A stretch of 64,000 bases of DNA, taken from NCBI GenBank assembly GCA_049647265.1, contig JBARXJ010000064.1:1-64000 (forward strand). Direction: 5' to 3'. Each line of letters begins with the position of its first letter. The first letter of the stretch is position 1. Under the pieces are notes generated by a model. It made no database searches, was not told the DNA's origin, and was given only the letters and a program-made list of their open reading frames with translations. The stretch is from JAAURB01 sp049647265. GTDB lineage: Bacteria > Cyanobacteriota > Cyanobacteriia > Cyanobacteriales > Microcoleaceae. The position numbers were made by a program, and so were the translations under genes. Shown here piece by piece: positions 9,379-19,061 of the stretch.

Positions 9379-9514
9379 TTAGGCGCGGGCATCTTTGAAC
9401 CCATTGACAAACATATTCGCTCAGAAGAATGAATCCAGTAAGTTGATATGATTCGGAATTTGGAGTCTTTCACTTGAAATTAACCTTAATAGGTTTGCAG
9501 GAGGTACGGCAAAG

Positions 9515-10273
9515 ATGTTAACGAAATTATTACAATCAATCAGTGCAACGGCAGCAATCTTACTAACGACAGCGATTAGTTCTGCCAGTCCCTTATTATC
9601 AGAATCTGGTTTACAAATTAGCTTAGAGTTTCCCCCCGCCCCAGAGCGTCAAGGGGCTCAAAGTAGCGCTGGGGGTGGGACACGTAGCGGGGAAGGCAGT
9701 ATTGTAGGGGCTGAGAGTCGTAGTGCCGCAGCAATTTGTAGTCAAGGAGACACCCCTTTAACGGCTTTAATTCCCGAAGAAACGGAAGCCCAAAAAACTA
9801 TTTCACCTCGTCCTCAACTGTTTCTGTATGTTCCTCAAACAAGCGCTGAAATGATTGAGTTTCAATTGTTTGATCAAGAGGGTAATGATGTTTATATTGA
9901 TACTGTGAAGCTGTCTAAAACACCAGGAATTCTGCAAATTTCCCTACCTGAAGATGTGGCTTTAGAAGTGGGTCAAACCTATAATTGGAATGTGTTTGTC
10001 AGTTGTGATTCAGAAGATCCAACGGCTGTAGAATCGATTCAAGGAGAGATTGAACGGGTTGCTGTGAGTGAAGATCTTAAAACTCAAATTGAAGCCACCT
10101 CAGAACCCCTCAAACAAGCTGAACTCTACGCCCAACAACGAATATGGCAAGATACTTTGATGTTAATGGTATCGTTAAAAGAGTCTAACCCGGCAGCATG
10201 GGAACAACTCTTAACATCTGTTGGTTTAGAAGCGATCGCAACGGTTCCGATTGTTCCTATGACAGAAAATTAA
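9515..10273 (+). CDS. DUF928 family exported protein
   Basis: A 252-residue protein with an N-terminal signal peptide (MLTKLLQSISATAAILLTT...SSASP). The DUF928 core lies at about 60-190 (CSQGDTPLTALIPE, RPQLFLYVP, FQLFDQEG, LEVGQTYNWNVFVSCD). The C-terminus is helical. The function of the family is unknown, but DUF928 genes are often found next to CHASE2-domain genes in cyanobacteria (from memory). Here a CHASE2 cyclase starts 146 bases downstream on the same strand, supporting a shared extracytoplasmic job. The region at 9640-9720 is glycine- and serine-rich. Confidence 0.82.
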   Translation: MLTKLLQSISATAAILLTTAISSASPLLSESGLQISLEFPPAPERQGAQSSAGGGTRSGEGSIVGAESRSAAAICSQGDTPLTALIPEETEAQKTISPRPQLFLYVPQTSAEMIEFQLFDQEGNDVYIDTVKLSKTPGILQISLPEDVALEVGQTYNWNVFVSCDSEDPTAVESIQGEIERVAVSEDLKTQIEATSEPLKQAELYAQQRIWQDTLMLMVSLKESNPAAWEQLLTSVGLEAIATVPIVPMTEN

Positions 10274-10419
10274 AAGAGTAGAATGTATAAAATAGGCAAA
10301 GTTAGTTATTTATTATTCGTAATTCTTCTAACTTATATGTCTAGCAAATAGACTTAAATACTCTACCCTTTTGCTTCTCTGGCTTTCTGCTCTCTACCCT
10401 CTGCCTTTTTTTTACTCTT

Positions 10420-12672
10420 TTGAAAAAACTCTTCTGGAATTGGCGCGGTGTTTGGATAACAACCCCTGTGGTGACAGTGGGGGTAATTTTGCTGCGTTGG
10501 GGAGGGTTATTAGAGCCGTTAGAATGGTCTGTATTCGATCAATATCTCCGTTTGCGCCCGGTTGAATCTCAAGATCAACGCATTGCTATTGTGGGTGTTG
10601 ATGAGGCGGATATGGAATATATTGGTCAGGGATATGTTCCCGATCAAATTTACGCCCGACTGATTGAAGAATTAGTTCAAATGCAGCCTCGGGCGATTGG
10701 TTTAGATATCTATCGAGATTTACCTTTTCAACCGGGTCATGAACAATTATTAGAAGTATTTGAATCGACTGATAATCTTGTTGGGATTGAAAAAGTTATT
10801 GGTAATAATAGCCGAGAAACGGTTAAGCCGCCCCCCGTTTTAAAAGAAAAAGGGCAAGTGGCAGCGAATGATTTTATGGTGGATGAAGATAATACAATTC
10901 GACGGGCTTTTTTAGCGATTACTACTCCCGTTGGAGAAACTATTTATGGGTTAGGAATCTATCTGGCAATGTTGTATTTGGCAGCAGAAGGAATAGGGCC
11001 GGAAATTGTGCCTGATACTGAAAATTGGTGGCAGTTTGGTGAGGTGGTTTTTGTCCCGTTTGAAAGTAATGATGGCGGTTATATTCGAGCCGATGCCGGG
11101 GATTATCAAGTTATATTGAATTATCGCAATCAACCCCAACGATTTGAAACCGTTTCTATCCGGGATATTTTAGAACAGAATGTTCCTGCGGATTGGGGAA
11201 AAGATAGAATTATTTTGATTGGTTCTGTGGGAGAAAGTTTTCAAGATTTATTTTATACTCCCTATACTTTATCTGCGGGTCAACGTTTAAGTGGGGTTGA
11301 AATTCACGCTCATATTACCAGTCAAATTATTAGTGCGGCATTAGATAATCGGGGTTTAATTAAAACGATTTCTGAACCGTTAGAATGGCTATTTATTTTA
11401 TTTTGGTCGGGGATAGCCGCAACGTTAACTTGGACACTCAGATCTACCGGGAAAGTTAAACAATTTATAGTTAAGCAAATTAGCTTTTTTATGATTACCT
11501 TAGCTTTATTATTGGGTAGTACTTATATTGCATTAATTAATAGCTGGTGGTTACCTGTGATTCCGTCAATTTTAGGAATAATGGGTTCAACAGTTAGTAT
11601 TACCGCTTATATTGCTCGTAGCGCTGGAGATATTCGCAAAACATTTGGTCGCTATTTAACCGATGAAATTGTTGCTAATTTATTAGAAAACCCAGAAGGA
11701 TTAAAGCTGGGCGGAGAAAGACGCAGAATTACAATTTTAACCTCTGATTTAAGAGGATTTACGGCTTTGTCTGAACGCTTACAGCCCGAAGAAGTGGTGA
11801 GAATTTTAAACTTTTATCTGTCAAAAATGGCAGATGTAATTACTGCTTATAATGGCACAATTGATGAGTTTATGGGAGATGGAATTTTAGTGTTATTTGG
11901 CGCACCGAATTTGCGTTTAGATGATGCTAAACGAGCGGTGGCTTGTGCCGTGGCAATGCAGTTAAAAATGGTAGAAGTAAATCAACAATTAGAAGCGTGG
12001 GGATTATCTTCTTTAGAAATGGGAATTGGGATTAATACAGGCGAAGTTGTTGTCGGGAATTTAGGCTCAGAAAAAAGAACAAAATATGGGGTTGTGGGGA
12101 GTCAAGTGAATTTAACTTATCGAATTGAATCTTATACAACGGGCGGACAAATTATTATTTCTGAACCAACATTAACTGAAGCAGGAGTTGAGATTATAGA
12201 AGTGGAAACTCAAAAATTAGTTCAGCCGAAAGGGGTGAAACGACCGATTAAAATTTATCAAGTTACAGGCATTGCAGGAGACTATAATCTTTATCTTTCC
12301 AAAGAAGAAGAAACCTATTTTTCCCTCGATCAACCGCTACCCATCCAATATACAATTTTAGAAGGGAAACACCTGAGCAAGAGTTTGTATTCCGGACAAA
12401 TTCAGGAAATGTCAAGACAGGGCGCATTAATAATTGTTGAAGATTCCGATCAAACCCTGCCTGAGGCGCTGACAAATATTAAAATTAATCTAATGAGTGA
12501 AACCCCAGAATTAACCGAAGATATTTATGCCAAAGTCCTCGATCAACCTGCGATGGAAAACCAATTCTATATTCGTTTTACTGCTAAACCTCCCGCAGTC
12601 CAAACCCAACTCAACGAAATTTATCAATTGAACAGTACTAAAGAAATTATTAATAATGATGCTAGAACATGA
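10420..12672 (+). CDS. CHASE2-domain membrane adenylate/guanylate cyclase
   Basis: A 750-residue class III nucleotide cyclase. One N-terminal membrane helix (about 12-30) precedes a CHASE2 sensor (about 30-320, IAIVGVDEADMEYIGQG, PRAIGLDIYRD, IILIGSVGESFQDLFYTPY), which should lie outside the cytoplasmic membrane. Three further helices (about 322-405) follow. The cyclase domain (about 430-610) has the metal-binding Asp residues in TSDLRGFTALSERL and FMGDGILVLFGAP, plus KYGVVGSQVNLTYRIES. A C-terminal part of about 100 residues may be PilZ-like (YSGQIQEMSRQGALI). The start is TTG at 10420, without a clear Shine-Dalgarno. Its last 17 bases overlap the sdhA start, so translation may be coupled. 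Whether it makes cAMP or cGMP cannot be decided here. Confidence 0.9.
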   Translation: MKKLFWNWRGVWITTPVVTVGVILLRWGGLLEPLEWSVFDQYLRLRPVESQDQRIAIVGVDEADMEYIGQGYVPDQIYARLIEELVQMQPRAIGLDIYRDLPFQPGHEQLLEVFESTDNLVGIEKVIGNNSRETVKPPPVLKEKGQVAANDFMVDEDNTIRRAFLAITTPVGETIYGLGIYLAMLYLAAEGIGPEIVPDTENWWQFGEVVFVPFESNDGGYIRADAGDYQVILNYRNQPQRFETVSIRDILEQNVPADWGKDRIILIGSVGESFQDLFYTPYTLSAGQRLSGVEIHAHITSQIISAALDNRGLIKTISEPLEWLFILFWSGIAATLTWTLRSTGKVKQFIVKQISFFMITLALLLGSTYIALINSWWLPVIPSILGIMGSTVSITAYIARSAGDIRKTFGRYLTDEIVANLLENPEGLKLGGERRRITILTSDLRGFTALSERLQPEEVVRILNFYLSKMADVITAYNGTIDEFMGDGILVLFGAPNLRLDDAKRAVACAVAMQLKMVEVNQQLEAWGLSSLEMGIGINTGEVVVGNLGSEKRTKYGVVGSQVNLTYRIESYTTGGQIIISEPTLTEAGVEIIEVETQKLVQPKGVKRPIKIYQVTGIAGDYNLYLSKEEETYFSLDQPLPIQYTILEGKHLSKSLYSGQIQEMSRQGALIIVEDSDQTLPEALTNIKINLMSETPELTEDIYAKVLDQPAMENQFYIRFTAKPPAVQTQLNEIYQLNSTKEIINNDART

Positions 12673-14425
12673 TGTGCTTATTGTCGGTGGCGGTTTAGCC
12701 GGATCTCGGGCGGCGGTAGAAATTGCCCGGACTGATCCCAGTTTAAATATTGCCGTTGTCGCTAAAACCCACCCCATTCGATCCCATTCTGTAGCAGCCC
12801 AAGGCGGCATCGCTGCTAGCCTGAAAAATGTTGATTCTGAGGATAGTTGGGAAGCCCACGCCTTCGACACCGTCAAGGGTTCAGACTATCTCGCCGATCA
12901 GGATGCTGTTGAAATTTTAACCCAAGAAGCCCCCGATGTAATTATCGATCTTGAACATACGGGTGTATTATTTTCTCGTTTAAACGATGGTAAAATTGCC
13001 CAGCGTGCCTTTGGTGGCCATACCCATAACCGCACTTGTTATGCCGCCGATAAAACCGGACACGCTATTTTACATGAATTAGTCAATAACCTCCGCCGTT
13101 ATGGCGTGCAGATCTATCAAGAATGGTATGTGATGCGCCTCATCCTCGAAGACGGACAAGCCAAAGGGGTGGTGATGTATCACATCGAAGAGGGCAAACT
13201 TGCTGTTGTCCGGGCTAAAGCCGTGATGTTAGCCACAGGGGGTTATGGACGGGCTTTTAATACCACTTCTAATGACTTTGCTTCGACTGGCGATGGCTTG
13301 GCAATGGCAGCAATGGCGGGTATTCCGTTGCAAGATATGGAATTTGTCCAATTTCACCCTACCGGATTATATCCCGTTGGCGTATTAATTTCTGAAGCGG
13401 TTCGCGGTGAAGGGGCTTATCTCCGCAATAGTGAAGGCGATCGCTTCATGGCTAATTATGCCCCCAGCAAAATGGAATTGGCCCCCCGTGATATTACGTC
13501 TCGCGCCATTACTTTAGAAATTCGCGCCGGACGGGGTATTCATCGCGATGGCAGTCCAGGAGGGCCGTTTGTCCATCTCGACTTACGCCATTTAGGACGA
13601 GAAAAAATCATGAGTCGTATCCCGTTTTGTTGGGAAGAAGCCCACCGACTCGTGGGGGTAGATGCGGTTAATGAACCGATGCCAGTACGTCCGACAGTCC
13701 ATTATTCTATGGGCGGTATCCCCACAAACACCGACGGACAGGTGATTCTTGGCCCCGGCGTGCCGATGGATTTTGACGCTAACTCCCCCTACTCAGATAC
13801 GTTGGTAGATGGCTTATTTGCCGCTGGAGAGGCTGCTTGTGTCTCAGTCCACGGCGCTAACCGTTTAGGCAGTAATTCTTTATTGGAATGTGTGGTTTAT
13901 GGCCGTCGGACGGGGGCTGCGATCGCGCGTTTTGTCCAAGGTAAAAAGTTACCCGAAATTGACGAAAACGAATATTTAGAAGCGGCTGAAAAGGAAATTC
14001 AAGCCTTATTAGATCAACCCGGAGACTCTCGTATTGGGGCATTACGAGAAGAATTTCAAGATGCTTTGACCGAACATTGTGGCGTATTTCGTTCAGAAGA
14101 TATTATGCAGGAAGGGTTAAAACAAATTCAACAACTGAAGCAAAAATATCAGCAAATTTATTTGGATGATAAGGGCAAACTGTGGAATACTGAACTGTTG
14201 GAAGCCTTAGAATTACGCAGTTTAATGGTAGTGGGTCAAGTGATTTTAACTTCAGCCTTTAACCGCAAAGAAAGCCGAGGCGCACATAGTCGAGAAGACT
14301 TTCCTAAGCGCAATGATGATACTTTCTTAAAGCATACTTTGGCTTATTATTCTTCAGCCGGAATTGACTTATCTTATCGTCCTGTAAAAATTACCCGATT
14401 TGAACCGAAAGAACGGAAGTATTAA
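12656..14425 (+). CDS. sdhA: Succinate dehydrogenase/fumarate reductase flavoprotein subunit
   Basis: 589 residues with the FAD dinucleotide fold VGGGLAGSRAAVEIA. The flavin-linking region RSHSVAAQGGIAAS has a His at residue 44, matching the position of covalent FAD attachment in SdhA/FrdA. Active-site stretches are QFHPTGLYP, RPTVHYSMGGI and HGANRLGSNSLLE. It oxidises succinate to fumarate at the membrane, feeding the quinone pool; in cyanobacteria this subunit is typically encoded away from sdhB, and no sdhB is nearby here. The ATG at 12656 (or 12659) lies inside the last codons of the cyclase gene. Very secure family assignment; fumarate reductase is the alternative name. Confidence 0.93.
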   Translation: MMLEHDVLIVGGGLAGSRAAVEIARTDPSLNIAVVAKTHPIRSHSVAAQGGIAASLKNVDSEDSWEAHAFDTVKGSDYLADQDAVEILTQEAPDVIIDLEHTGVLFSRLNDGKIAQRAFGGHTHNRTCYAADKTGHAILHELVNNLRRYGVQIYQEWYVMRLILEDGQAKGVVMYHIEEGKLAVVRAKAVMLATGGYGRAFNTTSNDFASTGDGLAMAAMAGIPLQDMEFVQFHPTGLYPVGVLISEAVRGEGAYLRNSEGDRFMANYAPSKMELAPRDITSRAITLEIRAGRGIHRDGSPGGPFVHLDLRHLGREKIMSRIPFCWEEAHRLVGVDAVNEPMPVRPTVHYSMGGIPTNTDGQVILGPGVPMDFDANSPYSDTLVDGLFAAGEAACVSVHGANRLGSNSLLECVVYGRRTGAAIARFVQGKKLPEIDENEYLEAAEKEIQALLDQPGDSRIGALREEFQDALTEHCGVFRSEDIMQEGLKQIQQLKQKYQQIYLDDKGKLWNTELLEALELRSLMVVGQVILTSAFNRKESRGAHSREDFPKRNDDTFLKHTLAYYSSAGIDLSYRPVKITRFEPKERKY

Positions 14426-14695
14426 GGTTAATACGAAGGAAGACGGAAGAGGGAAGAAGGAAGAAGTTTTAATATTTGTTTATGGACTTGTATTCCTGCA
14501 ATACCTCTACCGTCAATATGAAGGAGGAATATCTTTCTGTTAATATAGCAGTTCGCGCTTGTGATGTTACAACTTATAACTCAGGTAAAAACCACAGAGA
14601 AAATACGAACAAAAAGGTGTAAATACACCAGAGATCAGCGCTATAGATGAATGCACGGCGCTATCATTATCTAATTTTCATCTTTATTTAAAATA

Positions 14696-15814
14696 ATGTC
14701 AAATTCTCCTATTCATATCAGTATTATTCTCGGCACTCGTCCAGAAGCCATTAAACTTGCCCCGGTTATTCAATGTTTACAACAATCTCCTCTCTTTAAA
14801 ACTCAGGTGATTTTAACAGGTCAGCATCGAGAAATGGTAGATACTGTGATGCAATTATTTGAGATAAAGGCGGATAAAAATCTGGAAATTATGCAGCAAA
14901 AACAAAGTTTAACTGATATTACTTGTCGCAGTTTAACGGGATTAAAAGATTTATTTGAACAGCAATCACCGCAGATGGTGTTAGTACAAGGAGATACAAC
15001 AACGGCTTTTTCTGCTGCATTAGCGGCTTTTTATCATCAAATTCCAGTGGGTCATGTTGAAGCCGGGTTACGCACGAATAATTTATATAATCCTTATCCA
15101 GAAGAAGCCAATCGTCGATTAATTTCTCAGTTGTGTCAGCTTCATTTTGCACCCACTACTCAAGCGGTAGAAAACCTGAAACAATCAGGCGTTGTTGGAG
15201 AAATTTATCATACCGGAAATACGGTAATTGATGCCTTACTTTCTGTAGTAAAAAAACAGCCTCAATTAAATATCCCTAACTTAAACTTACAGCAATATCG
15301 CCTACTGTTGGCAACCGTTCATCGCCGAGAAAATTGGGGAGAACCGTTACAAGATATTGCCAATAGTTTTATCCAAATATTAGATAAGTTTCCAGATACT
15401 GCGTTACTATTACCGTTACATAAAAATCCCACAGTTCGAGATCCGTTAAAAAGCATTTTAGGCAATCATCCGCGAGTCTTTTTAACCGAACCTTTAGATT
15501 ATGCTGAATTAGTCGCTGCCATTAATTCAAGTTATTTATTATTAACCGATTCCGGTGGATTACAAGAAGAAGCCCCCAGTTTAGGAAAACCTGTCTTAGT
15601 TTTACGAGAAACCACAGAACGTCCAGAAGCTGTGACGGCGGGAACTGCAAAATTAGTCGGAACTCAAACAAGTAATATTGTAGACAATGCGGCGGCATTA
15701 TTGAGTAATACTGAGAGTTATAATAATATGGCAAATGCGATTAATCCGTTTGGAGATGGTCAGGCAGCAGAACGAATTGTAGACATTATCAAGAATTATT
15801 TTAAAATTCAATAA
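14696..15814 (+). CDS. wecB: UDP-N-acetylglucosamine 2-epimerase (non-hydrolysing)
   Basis: 372 residues, the usual length. Motifs: GTRPEAIKLAPVI at the N-terminus, VQGDTTTAFSAAL, VEAGLRT, PEEANRRLIS, VHRRENWGEPL, and LTDSGGLQEEAPSLGKPVL with the RETTERPE box. It interconverts UDP-GlcNAc and UDP-ManNAc for surface polysaccharide synthesis. No wecC or glycosyltransferase neighbours are visible, so the end product is unknown. The 270-base upstream gap contains only a purine-rich run near 14435-14465. The AAA-type ATPase starts 40 bases downstream. Confidence 0.93.
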   Translation: MSNSPIHISIILGTRPEAIKLAPVIQCLQQSPLFKTQVILTGQHREMVDTVMQLFEIKADKNLEIMQQKQSLTDITCRSLTGLKDLFEQQSPQMVLVQGDTTTAFSAALAAFYHQIPVGHVEAGLRTNNLYNPYPEEANRRLISQLCQLHFAPTTQAVENLKQSGVVGEIYHTGNTVIDALLSVVKKQPQLNIPNLNLQQYRLLLATVHRRENWGEPLQDIANSFIQILDKFPDTALLLPLHKNPTVRDPLKSILGNHPRVFLTEPLDYAELVAAINSSYLLLTDSGGLQEEAPSLGKPVLVLRETTERPEAVTAGTAKLVGTQTSNIVDNAAALLSNTESYNNMANAINPFGDGQAAERIVDIIKNYFKIQ

Positions 15815-15854
15815 ATCCTGGCTACAGAGATAAGAATAAATATAACAAGTAAAA

Positions 15855-17210
15855 ATGAAATTAAATTTACGCCAATTTTTCCAAGCAGTTAACCCAGCCA
15901 AAACATTAGACTATGCAAAAGCAGATGATCGACAATATTATATCGATTTTACGCCTGTACGCGGGAGTCAACTGATTCAACAATTAAAACGAACGATTAC
16001 TTGGTCAGATAGCCCTCGAACTTGTCAGTTATTTACAGGACATATTGGCTGTGGAAAATCAACGGAATTATTACGCTTAAAAAATGAATTAGAAGAGGAA
16101 GGGTTTCACGTTGTCTATTTTGAATCTTCTCAAGATATGGATATGGCAGATGTGGATATTAGCGATATTTTACTGGCAATTGCCCATCAAGTTAGCCATA
16201 GTTTAGAACTCGTTGGAATTCAACTTAAGCCGACACGGTTTCAAAATTTATTAAAAGGGGCTGCTGATTTATTAAACTCAAATGTAACAGGGTTTCAAGT
16301 GGGTATTCCTAATGTAGGAAATGTGGGAATTAATGCTGAGGAAGATAACTATTCCTTATCGGTTGGCATTGGAGAAATTACGACAAAAGCAAGGAATAGT
16401 CGGGATGTCCGAACCCTACTCAGAGAATATACTGAACCCCGAGTAAACGTGATTTTAGAGGCAATGAATCACGATTTGATTGAATCAGCCCAAAAGCAAC
16501 TTCAACAGCGTGGAAAAGCCGGATTAGTGGTAATCGTTGATAATTTAGATCGGATTGATAATCGGACTCGAATGACAGGACGAACTACCTCGGAATATCT
16601 ATTTGTAGATCGAGGAGAACAACTGAATCAATTATACTGTCATATTGTGTATACAATTCCTTTAATTCTAACTTTTTCTAATGATTTAGGTAGTCTGACA
16701 AATCGGTTTGCATCTGATCCTCAACTCTTACCAATGGTACGAACTCATGAACGAGATGGCAGTCTATGCGAAGAAGGAATTGAACTGTTAAGACAGATGA
16801 TTTTAGCGCGGGCATTTCCCAGTTTAGAACCGGAAAAACGATATACTTTAATTCCTGAAATTTTTGATGAAATCGAAACATTAGATCGCTTATGTTTAGT
16901 CAGTGGCGGTCATGTTCGGAATTTATTAGTATTATTAAGTAACTGTTTAAAACGGGATGAACCGCCTTTTTCTCGTCGGACAATAGAACGAGTCATAGCC
17001 CAACGTCGCAATGATTTAGTTAAAGCCATTACACCAGAAGAATGGGAATTATTACGACAAGTAAGACAGTATAAATCGGTACGGGGCGAACAAGAATATC
17101 AAACGTTATTGAAAAGTTTATTTGTGTTTGAATATCGAGATGATGATGAGGGAAGCTGGTTTGATATTAATCCGATTTTATTAGAAGTAAAGGAGTTGAA
17201 TAGTTATTAG
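15855..17210 (+). CDS. AAA-type P-loop ATPase of unknown function
   Basis: A 451-residue protein with Walker A GHIGCGKST at 62-70 and Walker B LVVIVDNLDRI at about 224-234. An N-terminal lead-in (FFQAVNPAKTLDY...DRQYYIDFTPVRG) is typical of cyanobacterial stand-alone P-loop proteins. A segment at about 140-175 is rich in Gly, Asn and Val. The C-terminal region is helical (LLRQVRQYKSVRGE). The ATPase core resembles STAND/KAP-like NTPases, but there is no sensor repeat domain or effector domain to name a function. No defence genes are adjacent. It starts 40 bases after wecB and may be co-transcribed with it. Confidence 0.7.
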   Translation: MKLNLRQFFQAVNPAKTLDYAKADDRQYYIDFTPVRGSQLIQQLKRTITWSDSPRTCQLFTGHIGCGKSTELLRLKNELEEEGFHVVYFESSQDMDMADVDISDILLAIAHQVSHSLELVGIQLKPTRFQNLLKGAADLLNSNVTGFQVGIPNVGNVGINAEEDNYSLSVGIGEITTKARNSRDVRTLLREYTEPRVNVILEAMNHDLIESAQKQLQQRGKAGLVVIVDNLDRIDNRTRMTGRTTSEYLFVDRGEQLNQLYCHIVYTIPLILTFSNDLGSLTNRFASDPQLLPMVRTHERDGSLCEEGIELLRQMILARAFPSLEPEKRYTLIPEIFDEIETLDRLCLVSGGHVRNLLVLLSNCLKRDEPPFSRRTIERVIAQRRNDLVKAITPEEWELLRQVRQYKSVRGEQEYQTLLKSLFVFEYRDDDEGSWFDINPILLEVKELNSY

Positions 17211-17246
17211 TTATTGGTTATTGGTTATTCGTTATCGGTTATTAGT
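17204..17246. repeat. Short heptamer-like intergenic repeats
   Basis: Iterated TTATTGGTTATT units sit at the end of the ATPase gene and just after it. They resemble the short tandem repeats (STRR type) common in filamentous cyanobacteria. The rest of the gap to 17380 shows no gene. Confidence 0.55.
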
Positions 17247-17380
17247 AGAGTATGGTAATTAAAGAATTCTAATCTTCAATAGAGCTATCCGCTTGCTTTC
17301 AAACTTCTCTATCGCTTATGATAATAATATCGATATTCCCAAACAACATACAACCCAGAACAAACAACAAAGAACAATTT

Positions 17381-17698
17381 CTACCAATCTTGACTTTTAA
17401 TTGTTTTGGGGAGTTTTAGTTGTGGGAAACGATAGTAAGTATTAGCATCATCATCAACTTCTGGAAAAGCTGAAAAGATTTGAGCTTGTTGTTCAAGATA
17501 TTGTTGAGCCATGACTGCGTCAACTTGGGCAGTTGCTGCGAGTTGAATCAGAGAAATTGTACCATTTTGAGCTTCAATTAAACGATAAAACGCTTGCTCT
17601 AGTTGTTGTTTTTTCTGTTGATTTTGATTTTGATTTGCAATCCATAGTCCAATAAAAATTCCTAGACTCATACTGGTAATAAATTCTAGAATAATCAT
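17381..17698 (-). CDS. Small membrane-anchored hypothetical protein
   Basis: A 105-residue protein with one N-terminal membrane helix (EFITSMSLGIFIGLWIANQ). A Gln-rich helix follows (NQNQNQQKKQQLEQAFYRLIE) and then what looks like a small winged-helix-like segment (GTISLIQLAATAQVDAVMAQQYLEQQA). I do not recognise the family. The pattern of a membrane anchor followed by a short helix-turn-helix-like element occurs in uncharacterised cyanobacterial proteins. It is convergent with the upstream ATPase gene. The 218 bases between its start and the end of the cyclophilin gene hold its promoter. Confidence 0.6.
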   Translation of the reverse strand: MIILEFITSMSLGIFIGLWIANQNQNQQKKQQLEQAFYRLIEAQNGTISLIQLAATAQVDAVMAQQYLEQQAQIFSAFPEVDDDANTYYRFPQLKLPKTIKSQDW

Positions 17699-17916
17699 AG
17701 AAATTTAGTAATTCCAAATAATAATTTAATAGTGAGTCATTAATGTATTATATTCTCCCTTCCCCATTTAATAAAATATAGCACTATGCAGAGAGTCGTG
17801 TCGGTTTGTCGTCCTGATAGCTGACTCATAACTAACAACGGCGCGTAGCGCTATACAATGATAAATGAGACGCTCGCTGATGAACGTCTCAAATTAGTGA
17901 AAGTGAAGATTAAAAC

Positions 17917-19026
17917 TTAAGGCTGTACTAAATTTTCAGAACCTGAAACCACTTTAGCAGACTCAACCACATCACCAGTTTTTAAGCTTCGTAAGACTTC
18001 TTTGCCATCTATTACATAACCAAACGCCCCATAACGACCATCGAGTAAATTCAGGCCAGCAGGCGTTAATTCCGGTTCAAATAGGAAAAAGAACACTTGA
18101 GAAGAACCCCCATCTGCATCGGCTTCTGGACGAGCTAAAGCCACAGTACCATAAGCAGAAAAAGGTAAAACCGGTTGATCGCGATACCGACCAATTTCTT
18201 CTAAAGTATAGTGATAGGTGGGTTCTTCATCACCGCGAATTAAAATTTCTAACGGAATTGCCCGATATTCATTCGTCTCGGGGTCAACAAACCCCACTTC
18301 CTTGCCGGGCGGGTCTCCCACTTGCAGCACATAATCTTCTGAGGGGACAAACTCCAACCCATCATAAAATCCCCGTTCGACTAAATCAACAAAATTACCG
18401 GCAGTTACAGGGGCGCTGTAACCATCAGCAACCATGGTCATTGTACCTTTATTGGTTGTAATTTCTATTGTGGCTCGCCCTTTGAGTTGAGGTAAATTGG
18501 CAAATTCTGCCGGGACTTCGTAGGGGAATTCAATCACCATCAATTCCTCAAGCTGACTCACTTTTTTGAGGATATCGGCTCGTGTTTCTAACAGTTTTTC
18601 GCCATCTTTAGTTTCCTGGGCTTCTCTTAGAACTACGATTTCTTCTTTGATAGAGTCCAGAATTTCTTGAGCTTCAGCTTGCTGTTGAGGCGGAATACTT
18701 TCTAAGATTTTTGACTCTTTTAATTTTAAAATCGTAGAGGCTCTTTTAATATCCCCCGCAATTGGCCCCCAACGCTTGGCTCGGACTTGGGTGGCAATTA
18801 CTTCTAAACTTTGCTGAAGTTTGCGGACTTCTGAGTTATCAATGGGTAATGCATAACGTAATAATGCTTTTCCATCCGTGATGGCGTTGCCTGCGGGTAA
18901 ACTACTTTCTCGTTTAGTAGTACTATTCCCTCCATCCCACCAAGCGCCGCTTAAGCCGACAGAAAGGGATAACAGCAGGAGTGCAACGATACCTGTTTTT
19001 AACCAACGTTTACAAATCTGTATCAT
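17917..19026 (-). CDS. Lumenal cyclophilin-type peptidyl-prolyl isomerase, TLP40-like
   Basis: About 369 residues. The signal peptide (MIQICKRWLKTGIVALLLLSLSVG) is followed by a helical region at about 40-150 resembling the N-terminal bundle of TLP40/AtCYP38. The cyclophilin domain is C-terminal (about 175-360: ATIEITTNKGTMTM, PVTAGNFVDLVERGFYDGL, FGYVIDGKEVL). Several active-site residues differ from classic cyclophilins, as is usual in the TLP40 group, so isomerase activity may be weak. Plant CYP38 is needed for photosystem II assembly; a similar thylakoid-lumen role is inferred. I start at ATG 19026 because it fits the signal peptide; ATG 19047 is an alternative. An IS200/IS605 end lies only 10-30 bases upstream, so the native promoter is probably displaced. 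Confidence 0.85.
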   Translation of the reverse strand: MIQICKRWLKTGIVALLLLSLSVGLSGAWWDGGNSTTKRESSLPAGNAITDGKALLRYALPIDNSEVRKLQQSLEVIATQVRAKRWGPIAGDIKRASTILKLKESKILESIPPQQQAEAQEILDSIKEEIVVLREAQETKDGEKLLETRADILKKVSQLEELMVIEFPYEVPAEFANLPQLKGRATIEITTNKGTMTMVADGYSAPVTAGNFVDLVERGFYDGLEFVPSEDYVLQVGDPPGKEVGFVDPETNEYRAIPLEILIRGDEEPTYHYTLEEIGRYRDQPVLPFSAYGTVALARPEADADGGSSQVFFFLFEPELTPAGLNLLDGRYGAFGYVIDGKEVLRSLKTGDVVESAKVVSGSENLVQP

Positions 19027-19061
19027 AAAATGGGGCAAATGTAACATAACTCTTTTCTTGA

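Noticed and set aside
10371..10565. Open frame overlapping the start of the CHASE2-cyclase
   Set aside because: It overlaps the conserved N-terminus of the cyclase in another frame and shows no family features.
15855..17210. Possible anti-phage defence locus around the STAND-like ATPase
   Set aside because: No nuclease, reverse transcriptase, TIR or other effector is adjacent, so calling it defence would be speculation.
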